Below, one piece after another: positions 1 to 19,396 of a stretch of 60,000 bases of DNA. Made by a program: the position numbers and the translations under genes. The first letter of the stretch is position 1. Each line of letters opens with the position of its first letter. The DNA comes from Tubiluchus corallicola (Eukaryota > Priapulida > Priapulimorpha > Priapulimorphida > Tubiluchidae). The stretch covers positions 188,001-248,000 of the forward strand of contig JAQGDQ010000022.1 in NCBI GenBank assembly GCA_030141605.1, read 5' to 3'. The notes under the pieces were generated by a model. It saw only the letters and a program-made list of their open reading frames with translations. It did not search any database and was not told the DNA's origin.

Positions 1-638
1 TATAAACAGACTCCTTAATTAGCAGATCAAATTTAGGATAAGCATAACCAATTATTTTAAAGTTCTGTGTCAAGTCCATTTCCTTTCTTTGCTGAGTGTT
101 AGTTTGTAAATTCACTAAACTGGGTTATAGTAAGTCATTAATCTGATTTTGCCTGCGTAAAGAATTAAAGAGTGGCCTAAAATGTACTGGAAAGGGAAAT
201 AATGCAAAGGACTTTTTAAGGAATACTTGCATTAGAGAATAGTAAGCCTATCTAGCAAACCTTTTTTGTTAACTTTGCATTGTTGCATCATTTCAGTCAT
301 ACGCAACCTACTTAAATAGATACCCAGCAAACATAGCGTGATTCTCGAAAAAAAACGTACGTCAGGGCAGTCTTGTTAAAAAAGTCAGTGAACGAACATG
401 CACATGGTTCCTTCGTTGAGCGATAAACGGAATTTGATCTTAAATTCGCCATTTTTGCGTTTCGTTCTAAATGTTTTTCTTCAGCTGCTATGTAGTAAAT
501 AAAAATCTAAGGGATACAATTAGTCTATCCATTTTGTTACACGGTGGATAATCAACTACTTTTCACTGACAGTACCGACTAACACAATTAAATCATTGCT
601 AAATCAACGTGAAAAAGTGATGCATTGGGTAAACTTAC
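1..638. other. ADGF intron or 3' flank, no exon recognised
   Basis: Lies downstream (on the minus strand) of the last recognised ADGF exon, whose donor at 637-638 requires a further exon. I looked on the minus strand for a phase-2-compatible exon with the usual ADGF C-terminal pattern and found none. A 30-codon open stretch at about 3-92 is not similar. The last exon is probably beyond the left edge. Confidence 0.5.
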
Positions 639-7492
<6,854 letters not shown>

Positions 7493-8424
7493 GATTTAAA
7501 AGTATTTTTGTTACATAAATTCCTCGCTTAAGTATGTTACCCGAACACGTACTTCGAGGTAAGGCCAAGTCCACGTTAGTACCGTAGTAGGTCAAGGATA
7601 ACTAGAAGTGCAGAGACGCTTTAGATCTGATTAATACGAAAGGTTCGCGTACGCCAGGTGTACTGTACAGTAGGTTATAGCTACTATACAATAAGTTGAA
7701 ATCGATTACTGCTAGGTGGCGCCACCAACTTGCAAGAAAGCAAGACGCTTAGACTTTACTTAAATGTCCTGGTACTGCAAACTGGGTAATTAAAAATAAT
7801 TCTGAATGATTATAAAACTTTTATTATTAATGTTATAAAACGTATCGATTATTCTGCATCTATAATCCTTTTGAACAGCTGCGTTTGGCTTATAACATTT
7901 ACTGCGTGATGGCGACTAACAGCTCTCATGCCGACAGAAAGCATGACATGTAGCGTACCATACTGATTCCATACAAGCCGTACAGTAACGGTTTAGCCAA
8001 GAATCCGGCAAAAACAGGAACAAATTAACAATACGCGTAGTACTAGGTTAGTTTTAAGCCAAGTATTTTTAGGGCCTCCGTAAAAAGTTCCAAAGCAGGC
8101 CCGTACTGTAATAAAACACTTTGAACTGCAAAAGTTTTCAAGGAAAAAAGGAACCCGAAATTTTATTATTTCTCGATGTTCTATATTTAACGTATAACAT
8201 TTATATAATCTAATTTTATTTTCATAAAAACACATTCAACACTATGTTTTCTTAAAAAATTCAGTTTCTATAAATAATAATAATAATAATATTAAAATAT
8301 TCACTAATTTCGACTGATGCCGTTGCTGCTAATAATTTATAACCTTATTTCAAGATCATTGCTTAATGTTTGAATAGATCTATGATATTTTTTGATCCAC
8401 AAACTTGATCGAAAGCAAAGAACT

Positions 8425-8495
8425 GATGTTAGATTTGAACCAGTAACCTTATGTTTGCAAGTCTAACGCCACTGTTTCTACACTAACACTTTTCA
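8425..8495 (-). mobile_element. tRNA-derived SINE fragment
   Basis: On the minus strand TTAGTGTAGAAACAGTGG (A-box-like) is followed by GCGTTAGACTTGCAAAC and then GGTTACTGGTTCAAATC (B box, complement of 8431-8441). Spacing matches a tRNA, but the stems no longer pair well and there is no acceptor stem, so this is a SINE head or tRNA relic and not a working tRNA. Confidence 0.6.
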
Positions 8496-8788
8496 TGTTT
8501 GCTTTTCATGCTTTTACCCTAGTTCAGTTTTCAAACAAGATTAATTGTAGGTTCATTCGATCCCAGTGAGCTTTGCTGCCATGAATTGTTAAAGAAAATG
8601 ACATGACATTTAGCATGTTGGTTTTTACTGCTGTCACTTAAACTTAGAAAAACATAACAAATAAATATGACAAAAAACTGTCTACAAAACATAAAGTTAA
8701 TTTTACTATCGATGTAAAGAAATTTACAGGCGCGATGATAAAACTCATTGACTTCATGTCTATTCGTAATGGCGCGTTCAGACGTAGA

Positions 8789-8918
8789 GACTTTTCTGGC
8801 GACTTGTTGCGCAACTTTCTCTGAGAATAAAGTTGCTTGTGTGCGAGGGAAGTTGTCAAGCCGCTCACACGTGCAACTTTATTCTCAGAGAGTTGTGCAA
8901 CAAGTTGCGAGAGAAGTC
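8789..8918. mobile_element. Long foldback / MITE-like inverted repeat
   Basis: Arms 8789-8845 and 8862-8918 are imperfect reverse complements: GAGAATAAAGTTGC at 8823-8836 faces GCAACTTTATTCTC at 8873-8886, and CTTGTTGCGCAAC at 8803-8815 faces GTTGTGCAACAAG at 8892-8904. The loop is about 16 nt. The flanking GGCGCGTTCAGACG (8771) may be an outer part of the element. Confidence 0.8.
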
Positions 8919-10940
8919 TAATTTTTTTTCGCATTTTTCGCGAACATTGATATAAGCCTAACTTCCCAGAAGCCTCGACCTTTTCTAATCCGAGTATTGG
9001 GTTATTCGCGTATGATCTAACCTTATAAACAGGGTGTTTCGCCGTGAAGCTAGTCATGTTTTTGTTCTCGTCCATGCAATGTAAAACTCTGCCGTTTAGC
9101 CGTGCTAAGTTTTTGCGAAAATTTGGATACCATAGCGGCAAAATAATATTGTTCTAAATGACACGTTGATGAAAATGTCGTATCTGTTAACTAAGTTTAT
9201 TACAATCATTTTGAAGCCAAAAAGCAAAGACTGTGTAGAATGTTCACGCATTTTTGATCATATAGCATATAGTTCAATAAGGTAAATGACGTATCCAGGC
9301 ACTTGGGCAGAAAAAGGCAACTAAGCGAGTAACCTAATGCTTCACATTCCGATATAGCTTAATTAATTAAGAATACTACTAGCGGATACAATTTTATTTC
9401 TTAAACATATTTTTTACTTGAAAATGTGCCTATTTCCCTGTTTTGTAAACAAAACATTTAGAGTTACTATATGCATGCAAGACAGCTTTGTGTAACTCCA
9501 GAGTGGGAAGTGTATATTAACCCAGTACATATTTGCATTTGGAGAACAGGTATTTAACATTGAAATACAATCAGCATTATTTGCATTGGCTGGAAGTCTA
9601 GCTGCGTTGTTGTGGTTAGTGGATGTCTTGTCGTCAGCGGCGAGAACCTGCTGGGGGAGACAATTCCTGGGGCGGTAGCTGCCTTGAGCAACTTCTCATT
9701 AACCTTTCCATTTCACTCAGGCGTACCTTGTCCAATTCTTTGCAGTTGCTGAGTCGTTACGTTCTTACTGCTTTGTGATAGCTGACTCACACATTACTGC
9801 TGAGTGCTGATAACATGAACATAAAATAGTAAAATTCTCAATGAAAAGAAGGGAGGTGCATGTGTCCGAGACTGACACGAACGTCTGACTGAGAAAAACA
9901 GCTTGTTGGAACAGGCCAACTATAAAGGACACAATTTAAGATCATGCTCGCTTATAGAATGGCAATTGGGCCAAGAAAGGAGCTGGATCGTCACCCGGAA
10001 GTGCGTAGTGTTGAGATCTTTGTCACATGAAAAAATCACTTCTAGTAAACACTAATTACTCAGAAGAGGAAAACAATTCATAACAGCAAGATTAACAATC
10101 TCAAAGGCTTTTTATTAAACAAATTAAAATATAACAAAAGTATAAACTTTCCAAGAAGTAACACAGGATTGATAATCGCAAATATCGAAATCTGATTATG
10201 TAACATATGAATAAATTTGACAAGAAACTTACGAAAGTAAACATATCACAATTGTGACTGGATAATAATTACGTTAAGATGACTAGGAAAATATAAAAGT
10301 GAATCAAGCAATCATACTATTAAATAGAAGCACCAAAAAGGCAAATTAAATAACATATAGTTTGAGCAACAAGTAGAACAATAAAGCATTATCAAGACTC
10401 AACGAATCAAACGAAATCTACAAGTTTTAATCATTTTCTCTAAAACATTGGCAAAGGCTTTCTGTCTAATAAGTTGCAATAAGTTTTAAATGTTAGAGGT
10501 TGATAAGTTTTACCATCAGGGTAACGGGAGATGAAAAAATTACAGTTGATACAAAACGATGTGAAAAGTTAAAGGGGGACTGCAATTAGAGGGTGCTGAA
10601 TTCGAACACAAGAAGGCCTATGCTAAAACCGATTACATCAAATGACATACGTCGTATCTCCATTACATCGACTGTGGATACGGAGCTAGCAGAATTCTAA
10701 TAAAAAGAACATTGAGCTGCCCGAAGGCAGGTAAACATTGCAGATGGTTTAGCAAATACTTGACTAGACACTTCTATGCAATAATTGTAATTACAAAGAC
10801 ATACTCCTGCATGAACATTCCTCTGAAAAATGACGCATCGTTATCACCCCTGAAATAAATGCTAATAATTAAATTCTTGTTGTATTGTATTGCATTATCT
10901 ATGCACTGAAACACTAGGCCTATATTATTATATGAATGTA

Positions 10941-11050
10941 GGAAAGTTTGGCACAAGTTAGTTTGATAACCGAAAGTTTGGTACAGGCAAATTTAGTACC
11001 AGGACAGGTTGGTACTGGCAAAACAGTTCGGTACAAGGAATTTTTAGTAC
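10941..11050. repeat. Degenerate ~30-bp minisatellite
   Basis: Units start at 10941, 10971 and 11001, with AAGTTTGGTACAGGCAAA-type cores and recurring GTTYGGTAC and TTTAGTAC words. About 3.5 copies, no coding content. Confidence 0.6.
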
Positions 11051-12247
11051 ATGCAGAACCAAACTTACTGGGTACCATTATTGTTTCTGGAAACGATTGT
11101 ATACTGTGGTATTGATTTTTTTTATGATAATCAGTTAATTGTAACTAATAATCGCCGTAACCATTGTCGAAACGGTTGACTGTCTTCGTTCCTGTAGGGT
11201 TGGCACTGCTGTCTGTCTTTTTATTCACCAGTTAATCAGTGAACACTCCATGCTAACTCACTCCATGTAAAGTCACTTCCGCGTTTGCACTGGTGGACTG
11301 AGGTTCATTTTTTAATAATAACTTACTTTTCCTAAACATTACTAATTTACTAGTGTTAATAGGCGTATACCTGAGGAAGGTGACATCTGACTGCTCCACC
11401 CACTTTGTGAGCTTGGCCTATGAGGCACAAAATTGACATGACATAAATGAGCCTGGCATTGTGATTATGTGATACTTGTAATTTAGTTTGGTCAATTAGT
11501 TCAACAAAATTAAAATCGCTTAAATGTTCCAGGTGTGAAAAAAGCACGATTCAGTTTAAAACCAATAATGTATTCAGTCTCAGTACAATTCAACAGTTTA
11601 ATTCCCAAAATTTTTATTTCGTATGTGTAACACTGTCACGCTTTAATGATGGATAAAGACGAACAGACAGACAAATAAACAGCTAAACTATATTCTGACC
11701 TAAATCCATTACGGCAATATAATGTTGAGTTTTATTAATTGGTGAAAGTTGCCTGTCGCCACGATCTGTTGAGTATTGGTTTCTCAGCTTGTCTGACACA
11801 GATTTTAACTTTCCTTGGGGTTTACAACAACACTGTGAGTCAGATACTGTACTAGCTTAGCCCAGAGCGTTTAGTGTGTTGTTTTCTAACGCTGTAGCCT
11901 GCCGTCAGTCAGATATCTGCTTATTATATACGAGTAACAGGTGTAGCGTATCGTACGAGACTGCAATAATTATTGAACGAATAGTCTTTGTTGCGGAGCT
12001 TCCAAAGAGAAGAATAGATAGCTTATTAAAAGACAGGCCCTGGAGAAACACCCTTCTTTCGTACACAGAACACATTTGCCTATTATTCCTTCGCCGTCAT
12101 GGTGTTATTGATATCGATTAAATCATTATGGGTACAATAAACAGTAATAGTTTATTTGCTTATCGTTTGTTTCAATTTTGGTGATAACAAAACGCGTATA
12201 TGTACTGAAATTTCGCTCTCTTTTCAGTAGTGTACCAAGAAATAAAA

Positions 12248-12265
12248 ATGTACAACAATGGTTAA
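12248..12265 (+). promoter_or_regulatory. Five-codon upstream ORF overlapping the sulfotransferase start
   Basis: An ATG at 12248 opens a five-codon frame ending in TAA at 12263-12265, overlapping the main ATG (12258-12260) in another frame. If transcription starts upstream of it, it could lower initiation at the main start. Effect is inferred. Confidence 0.4.
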
Positions 12266-15200
12266 CCTAAAATCGCAAAGTATATTAACATTTGTGATAG
12301 CTGTTATTGCAGGTACGTTCAGTTTTTATCGTGTTTTTCTAGTGAAAATTCTAGCACACTTTCGTTAAAAATTAGTCTTCTATCAATTCTATCAATGTTA
12401 GTGTTTGTTTGTTTGTGGTGTGTTTGCTCGTTCTTTTGTACGTTCGTTCGTTCATTTATTTGCTTGTTCACTCACTCACATACTTATTGCTACGGTGTTT
12501 ATGTGTTTGCTACCATTCTGCTTCTAGTTGCTATTACAAGGTTTCATCGAGTGTTTGTTTAATTACTAGTTATAGTGTTATTAATTCGTCTTTCGTTCGC
12601 TGAATCACCAAAGACTATTGAGTTTCCGACAATTTCCAAATGTGACTGAAAAAGCTTGCCTTGTATGGTTTGACTACTAGGTAAAGCCATTTTTATGACT
12701 GTTGTCTGTGAAACTGTTAAGGAAATTGAAGTCAGTTCTATTAGTACATTTGCACTTTTATTTTTTAGTTCATTTCATCTTTTCCTGAAATAATTTTGGC
12801 AAAGGGTATTGGCATGTATTAGGATACCTAGGACTTGGCTTGCATGGGTTTCGTTCGACATTATATGAAAATTATCGCAATAATATCAGAGCAACGACTC
12901 TTGGTAATGAATTAATTATTCAGTTCCACGTGGCGCATTTCTAGTTTTTAAAATCTTCACACTAATGAGATTCATTACAAATATCATTGAATGTTCATTA
13001 ATAATTAAATAATTAATCACTGAAGTTCCGATTCATGCAAGTAAATAAATCTATTTGCATTTTCTGTTGTTTAAGACTGTATTGGTATTTTGGCACTAAC
13101 ATAATTATGATTTGATAGGCTTTTATGTTCTTTTTATGCAAATTGTAACCAGAATACCAGAATTGTATGCGAGGGTAACGATGGTATGGTAAACATAGCA
13201 CAGGAAAAGTAGAAAAGTGGAAAAGAGTCTATTTTTCTACTTGCGCCCTTTTTCCTTTTTCTTGTGCCGTTTTTACCTAGCAACGCCTGAAAAATGAAAT
13301 ACGCCTAATCTATAACTCTGAATATGGAAAACTATTTTGTGGAGCGTTGGCTTTTAACAGCCGTTTGTAGATAAATACGGGGCTTAGGTGCTTAGATGAA
13401 CAACATATTTGTTGTAAATACGACATTTAACACGAATTAGTTGGGATCGAGCCACAGTATAACATGTCACAAATTTGGTTGCCTAGGTTTGACGTGTCTG
13501 AGATTGTAATTAACAGCTGTAATATTTCGGTTATCAAATTGTAGCTGTTTATAAACTCAGATGAACAAACAGGATATTATATTAGTAGTGTAACTGGTAA
13601 TCACAATGTTAGTTTAGGAGCGAAGAAGATCATACGACTGAGCATCAACCTAGCTGTGGAAATACCGGGGTAACTAAAAATACCATTATAAGTAATGCTC
13701 ACCGTTGGTCTAGGTCAAACCGATTTCTATACACACACTCCAGTGTAACATTTTTTATGTAGAGTAATCTTAGCCATAATAAGTTTACTTTCAATAACAC
13801 CTCTGAATAATAGCAATTAAAGAACAATAATTGCTAGATAGACACATGTTATATAACACTTATGTCGTAAGTTTAAAGTTTGGAATTAAAGTAATTAATT
13901 CTGTGCTTTGTTTCGTATTGATTTTTACATGGGTATTTAACAGGCTAACGATGTGTAACGCGTGAGTATGCCTAGATACTAATAATAACACTGCCTTTTC
14001 ACAAAACGAACTTCATAATTTTCGGATTTGTTAATTCGATTAAAAAGAACTTTTAACAAGACAACACGAGACAACATAAACATTAAAACGACATACAAAT
14101 GAAATCATTAGGGAGAACTTTAAGTGCGCAAATTCAGGTTTCATCTGTTAATTTCTTGCCCTACTTCTCGACAGGATTCAGCCAGATGAAGAAGTTGTAA
14201 TTAGTTAACCTTTCCTGAGACAAACCAAAGACCAAGGACAACACAAATGGCAAGGAGAAAAAGTACAATAGACAATACATAACTTGCTAATTGCGGAAAT
14301 GCCTACACGTAACATAAACATACTCACAAAATATTGCAGTTCTTATAAAACCCGCAATTTCTGACTTCCTTTTACAACTACTAACAAAACAGGTACCTAC
14401 TTGGCAGAAAACATGTTGAATTTAATTTTTTATTCCCCGAAAATATTCAGAGCCAGCCCTCTTTTAATAAAATCAGCAATATCAGAGCGCATTCTTACGA
14501 AGCGTAATAACTCTCTATAACAAACACCTTCAAGCCCATCATCTCTGATGTAACTAGAAGGAAATATTGTACACAAGAACTACAAGGAAATTAAAATCGT
14601 CTACTTTGTGATAAACCGCAATTACCACGTATATAATCCCCACATAGAAATAATATATGTGATAATTACGTTTTATCACAAAGTAGACGATTTTAAAGGA
14701 AAACAATTTTCCTCAATTTTTGTTCTATAGCTCAAAACATTCTGCCCTTTAAAATATAGAAAGGGAACATACTGTTCAAGAATGACCTACGTGAAAGAAT
14801 TATTACTGCAAAAACCCAATTTCACGTTTCCGCAGTTAGTTCTTCTCTGTTACATGCATTTCACCATTCGGTACTTAGATGGGTACTAGCGCCTGCATCT
14901 CAGAAACTGTTGCAGTACCTCTTGGTTTAGAGCTGTTCGGTTGTAACGAGTTGCGCACACGTTCGAGAGCTCATATGTAATCAAAGCGGTAAACTTGAAA
15001 TTTGAATTTCAAAGATAAAATTTGACGAGTTTTATATACCACACTGAATGTTGTACAGAAGCACTGTGCTTCAATTTTCGCTTTCTCGAACACGTACAAT
15101 ACGCTCGTGAAATATACCTCGCCTGCCCCTATTTAAGTTCTTAGTCTATTATTTAATTACCACTGGCATTATTATAGGTCTGAAAATATATACTTTCTGC

Positions 15201-16572
15201 CAAAATGGGTAGAAAAATATCCTCTTTTCCTTTAGTTTCCTTGTAGTACTGTGAATATTACTTCTTTCTATAACATTCCAGAAATGACAGGTTTGAGAGA
15301 TCTTAGCTAAAACGATGAGAGTAAAATGACTTGACTCAATGACGTCAATAAATTTTGTATTTAGATATGAAAAGTGTGTCACATTTTCGTACCTTTTCAG
15401 GTGTGAGTGTCTGTTATTACATATGGCACATCGGATGCCTATCCTATAGCAACACGCACATCATCTTGACACAACTGAACCAAACAAACGGGTTCCTGTA
15501 TCGCCTAAACAAGATAATTTACTCTGCTAATGATGTTTCAGCTTACTTCAGAAAGTCCAGACTTGCTGAAAGATTTGGCGATTCTAATGCAGTAATTCCT
15601 AAAGTTGTAGCTATTGTTACGCTGGGAAGGACAGGCTCTACATTTACGGGAGAAATCCTAAATAGCCATCCTGACGTGTTCTACCTCGATGAGCCTTTAC
15701 ATGTCTTTGATGGCGTTGGCAGAGTGCCTCGCTATGAAGTGGTACAAAACGTGAAGAGTCTGACACATGCAAATAGACAAGAAATCAAACGAGAAATTTT
15801 AAAACCGATCTTCAACTGCCAGTTTAAAGGAAAATACATGGCTGAGTACATCCGGTACAACCAAGATCCCAAAGTAACGAGAAATTTTGCTCGGTCTAGA
15901 GTGCTGACTGAACTGCTGGGCTGCAGCAACATGACTGATGATAACTTAAAGATCACCAACTGCCCTCTACATTCTTTGAATGCAACTAAACTTAGACAAA
16001 CTTGCAAACGTTACAAATACCTTGTGGTTAAGTTGCTCAGAGCTGATGTTGAAGATCTTCTGCCTTTCTATAATTCCACTGATTACCTTTTCAAAGTCAT
16101 TTACCTTGTCAGAGACCCAAGGGGCATCGTGAATTCGCAGCACGGGACCGGCTGGTTCGCCCGTCCCAATAGTAATTTAGCTCAACAAATGAGCATTTCT
16201 GCAAACAAGACTTGCGGTCCTTTGCTCAAGGGAACGCTAGATGTCGTCACTGTACATCCAGAAAGAAACATGGTGCTCCGTTATGAAGACATGGCCATGA
16301 AGCCCCGCATTTTTACCAAAACGGTTTTGGATTTTATTGGTTTAAAAATAGTGGGGAACGTTGCGCGACACATAGATAGTCATGTCAAAAGCCAGCGTCC
16401 GCATAGAGCTCATGACTGGTTTAGTTACAGAAATAATTCTACGGCAACGGCGCTGGCTTGGAAGAAGGTGATGAGACCAGATTTGCAAAAAGTGGTCCAG
16501 TCTATACCGAGCTGTGACGCTTTCATTAAAAAATTAAACTATGACAAACTAGCAAACCAAACGATTCTTTAG
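12258..16572 (+). CDS. Carbohydrate sulfotransferase (CHST / GlcNAc-6-O type), two exons
   Basis: Exon 1 is 12258-12312 and exon 2 is 15401-16572. Splicing is phase 1 (GCA G|gtacgt ... tttcag|GT), giving 408 residues. The intron splits a type II signal anchor: residues 9-30 (ILTFVIAVIAG from exon 1, VSVCYYIWHIG from exon 2) form one hydrophobic span just after a short polar start. This supports the join and rejects the in-frame ATG at 15367. The 5'-phosphosulfate loop is LGRTGSTFTGEIL (Arg 95 on) and the 3'-phosphate site is YLVRDPRGIVNS (Arg 256). Several N-glycosylation sequons follow the anchor. It should transfer sulfate from PAPS to glycans in the Golgi lumen. Related CHST families act on GlcNAc, Gal or GalNAc; the exact substrate is not readable. 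A polyadenylation signal AATAAA lies at 16913-16918. Confidence 0.92.
14591..14696. mobile_element. Foldback element in sulfotransferase intron
   Basis: Arms 14591-14635 and 14654-14696 pair with few mismatches: AAAATCGTCTACTTTGTGAT at 14593-14612 is exactly complementary to the right-arm segment ending at 14694. The loop is about 18 nt. MITE-like; no flanking duplication was securely identified. Confidence 0.85.
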
Positions 16573-17421
16573 CGATTCTTTATGTGGGCCAGTCAAGGAC
16601 GGTTGTTGCAGGTTTGAAGAATTTACCACAAATTTCTGGTCACGTATCATGGTCTGACAGAATTACTGGATTCGTTGTTGTGAGAGCAAGTCAAAATTCT
16701 TGTCTAACTTTTATGAATTATGCAATTAACTCTGTGCGGTGTGTTGAGAGGCGGTAACTCAAATAATTAAATGATAGTGCACTACATCATGCGCCGGTAA
16801 ATATTGTTAGAATTTTTATTTGTATATTATTTAACTTTTGTTTAATACGTTTCGGCGCACTGCAAACTGGCATCCAGCAGTCTATGGTGTCTATGCCTGT
16901 TAATATGTTAATAATAAACTGTCAATATGCTTGTTATGTTGTTGGTTGTAGCAAAATCGCAGCCCAGCCTATAATCAATGATTATCCTCTAAACATGTGA
17001 CTTTAAAATAAAAGTTTACTAGTAAAATAACAATTCATACATTAAATTTAATTTAAAGTTTACGAGTCATTATGCAGAAGTGAATGCAGTAATCCGGGTA
17101 AACTATTATTTCTGTCCAGCGTTTAGCTTGGTGTTTAGTTTAATTCAATTGTAAAAATTACAGCGAGCTAAGATATTACAAAAAGTATGAACATTTAAAA
17201 CCTGAAAAGGGGTGCCTAAACACTAAAACTGGTTTACGTAGACAAAGTGCATAATAGATAAGATCTAGTAATAAATTCTACATTATTCTACAATATAAAT
17301 ACATATCAGAGTTGTTACATTATGTAAGCTGAGTTCCGATCACTGTCAGTGATTTAACTGGAATGGAATCACTGATAGGTAAACAAACAATATGAATTAA
17401 AAGACCAAGAGAGGGAAGAAG

Positions 17422-17520
<99 letters not shown>

Positions 17521-17573
17521 AGGGAGGAGGAGAGAGAGAGAAGGAGAGAGAGAGAAGAAAGAGAGGGAAGAAG

Positions 17574-17671
<98 letters not shown>

Positions 17672-19396
17672 GAGATAGAGGGATTCGTTATGTTCTTTCT
17701 TTCCGCCTTCTTTATTTCACCATGACAAATTTAGCTTTTAACTTTTATTATTTGTTTTATTTTCAGACGTATTACAATTATTTAGACGTTTAAGAGAGAC
17801 TTGGAGAGAGTCCAGGTTAAACTGCTAGAAAGACTTGTTTTCAATACGTTGCAATAACAACCTAACTTTAATTCTGGCACTCATACAACAATTTTAAGTT
17901 TAGGTTATTTATTAAAAATTTCAGCTTCCTGTAAAATAGTACTAATAATATTACAGCTTCGTATATATGCAAATTTTGTAATTTACACTATTCCTATTAT
18001 AATATCTAAGCTAAGTAGAAATGAGATAAAACTCAGAACACTTGGTTGCTTGCTGACATGCTTTTACTAACTAATGGTCATGTGACATTAAACAGTGGCG
18101 ATACTACACCTATTTGGTACTGGGTATTGCCATAATTATGGAATCCTTACAGACATGCAGTGTTAATGTTATTAAGCATAAATCATCTTGGTGTAAAAAA
18201 TTATAATTATATAAAATTGTATAACAACCAGGAACTGAAATTGTTTTTTTTTCTGTTGAGTAAGTGCATTACCATCACAATCTGTGAGTGTTTATTGCTC
18301 GTATTTATTTATATTTGTACGCTACCTGGTTGTTTACCTAATTATGCAGCAGCGTGTGATGCTAACAGGTGTAAAGCAGAAAACAAAATTAGATACGACC
18401 AGCTCTTTCTAGGCTTCTGATTTTGATACTCGTAAACCAATCCTCCCGTGAATTAATCTTGCCGAAGATGGGGAGTACAGCACCAAAACTGTGAGTAAAA
18501 ACAAAATTAATCGTTATGTGTTTATATTTTATGGCGTTCATATAATACTTAGTAGCGAGTGACCTTTAAATTTGCAGTATTTTGTATCCAGTATAAGTGC
18601 GTTCAATGACGTAAATTTTATTGATGGCAAAATGTTTTGCTTGCATCTGGAGAAAAAACTAACGTGAATTAATTGCAAAACTATTGTGAAAGTTACACGA
18701 TTCAAATCGGTCATCGTGTAACCTGCATACTGTATACTGGCCAATTATCGCGTTGCGGGGGTTGTATTGGACACCATTTGGTCCACATGTCGGATGTCGT
18801 TCCTCGAATAAAGTGGGCCTCAAATAGAGTCACAATTCGATATTCGAACTCGGCATTCGTAAAACCCCTACAAAGTCATACTGGATGAATATATAGCAGA
18901 ATCGTAACTTGAAAATATTATTTTTAACATCATTTTGGCCGCAAAAAAGGCAGATGGCATTGCTGAAGTATGGGTCCATAAGTAATGAACAGACAGACAC
19001 AGAGACATATTTTAATCTTTATTGATTTCTATAAAAGTTCAACATGCTGACCTGGTACAATCTTTAATTTTGTCACGCTTTAGACCCCAAGATTACTAAG
19101 CATACATCATCTCTTGTGAATTTTGTAAATGTAACTTCGTCCTACAATGGCTATAGTGAAGCCAGATATTTGGCCAACACTGCCAAAACAACTGGTGAGT
19201 TCTGGTTTCTTTTTTTCGTACAAGATCAGAATGTCTCTTGCTGAGGGACGTTTTAGGAAAGCTAATATTAGAGCGTTTGCAAGGGTTATTTAATTATTAT
19301 CGCGTTTCTTGATCGGACTAATGCTTTAAATTTGCTGCTCTACTTTTATGTTTACATATTTTAACAAGTGGCAGACAACTCATCAAGACGACGAAA
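16573..19396. other. Intergenic, sulfotransferase 3' flank to crystallin-like gene
   Basis: Contains the sulfotransferase polyadenylation signal (16913-16918) and a duplicated (GA)n array (17409-17667). An ATG at 19147 runs into a strong donor (CTG|GTGAGT at 19194/19195), which could be a 5' leader exon of the next gene, but no in-frame join is evident. Confidence 0.5.
17409..17667. repeat. Duplicated (GA)n array
   Basis: Two (GA)n tracts (about 17429-17515 and 17580-17667), each preceded by the same purine word GAGAGGGAAGAAGAGAGGAG (17409 and 17561). This indicates tandem duplication of a ~152-bp unit. Confidence 0.85.

Larger units (their letters stand above)
7493..12257. other. Intergenic between ADGF and sulfotransferase
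   Basis: The two genes are divergent, so both promoters should lie here. I see no coding exon. It holds a degenerate tRNA-like SINE (8425-8495), a long foldback (8789-8918) and a ~30-bp minisatellite (10941-11050). A pyrimidine tract plus AG at 12211-12226 could be the acceptor of a 5' noncoding exon of the sulfotransferase. Confidence 0.6.

Noticed and set aside
3-92. 30-codon open stretch on the minus strand after a CAG, as ADGF last exon
   Set aside because: The required phase gives a stop after a few codons and there is no family C-terminal pattern.
8644-9141. 165-codon minus-strand frame
   Set aside because: It runs through both arms of the foldback; the part before it matches nothing I know. 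Possibly transposon debris, not annotated as a gene.
19147-19194. Upstream coding exon for the crystallin-like gene
   Set aside because: Donor is strong, but candidate acceptors before 19397 put it out of frame with the signal peptide; at most a 5' leader.
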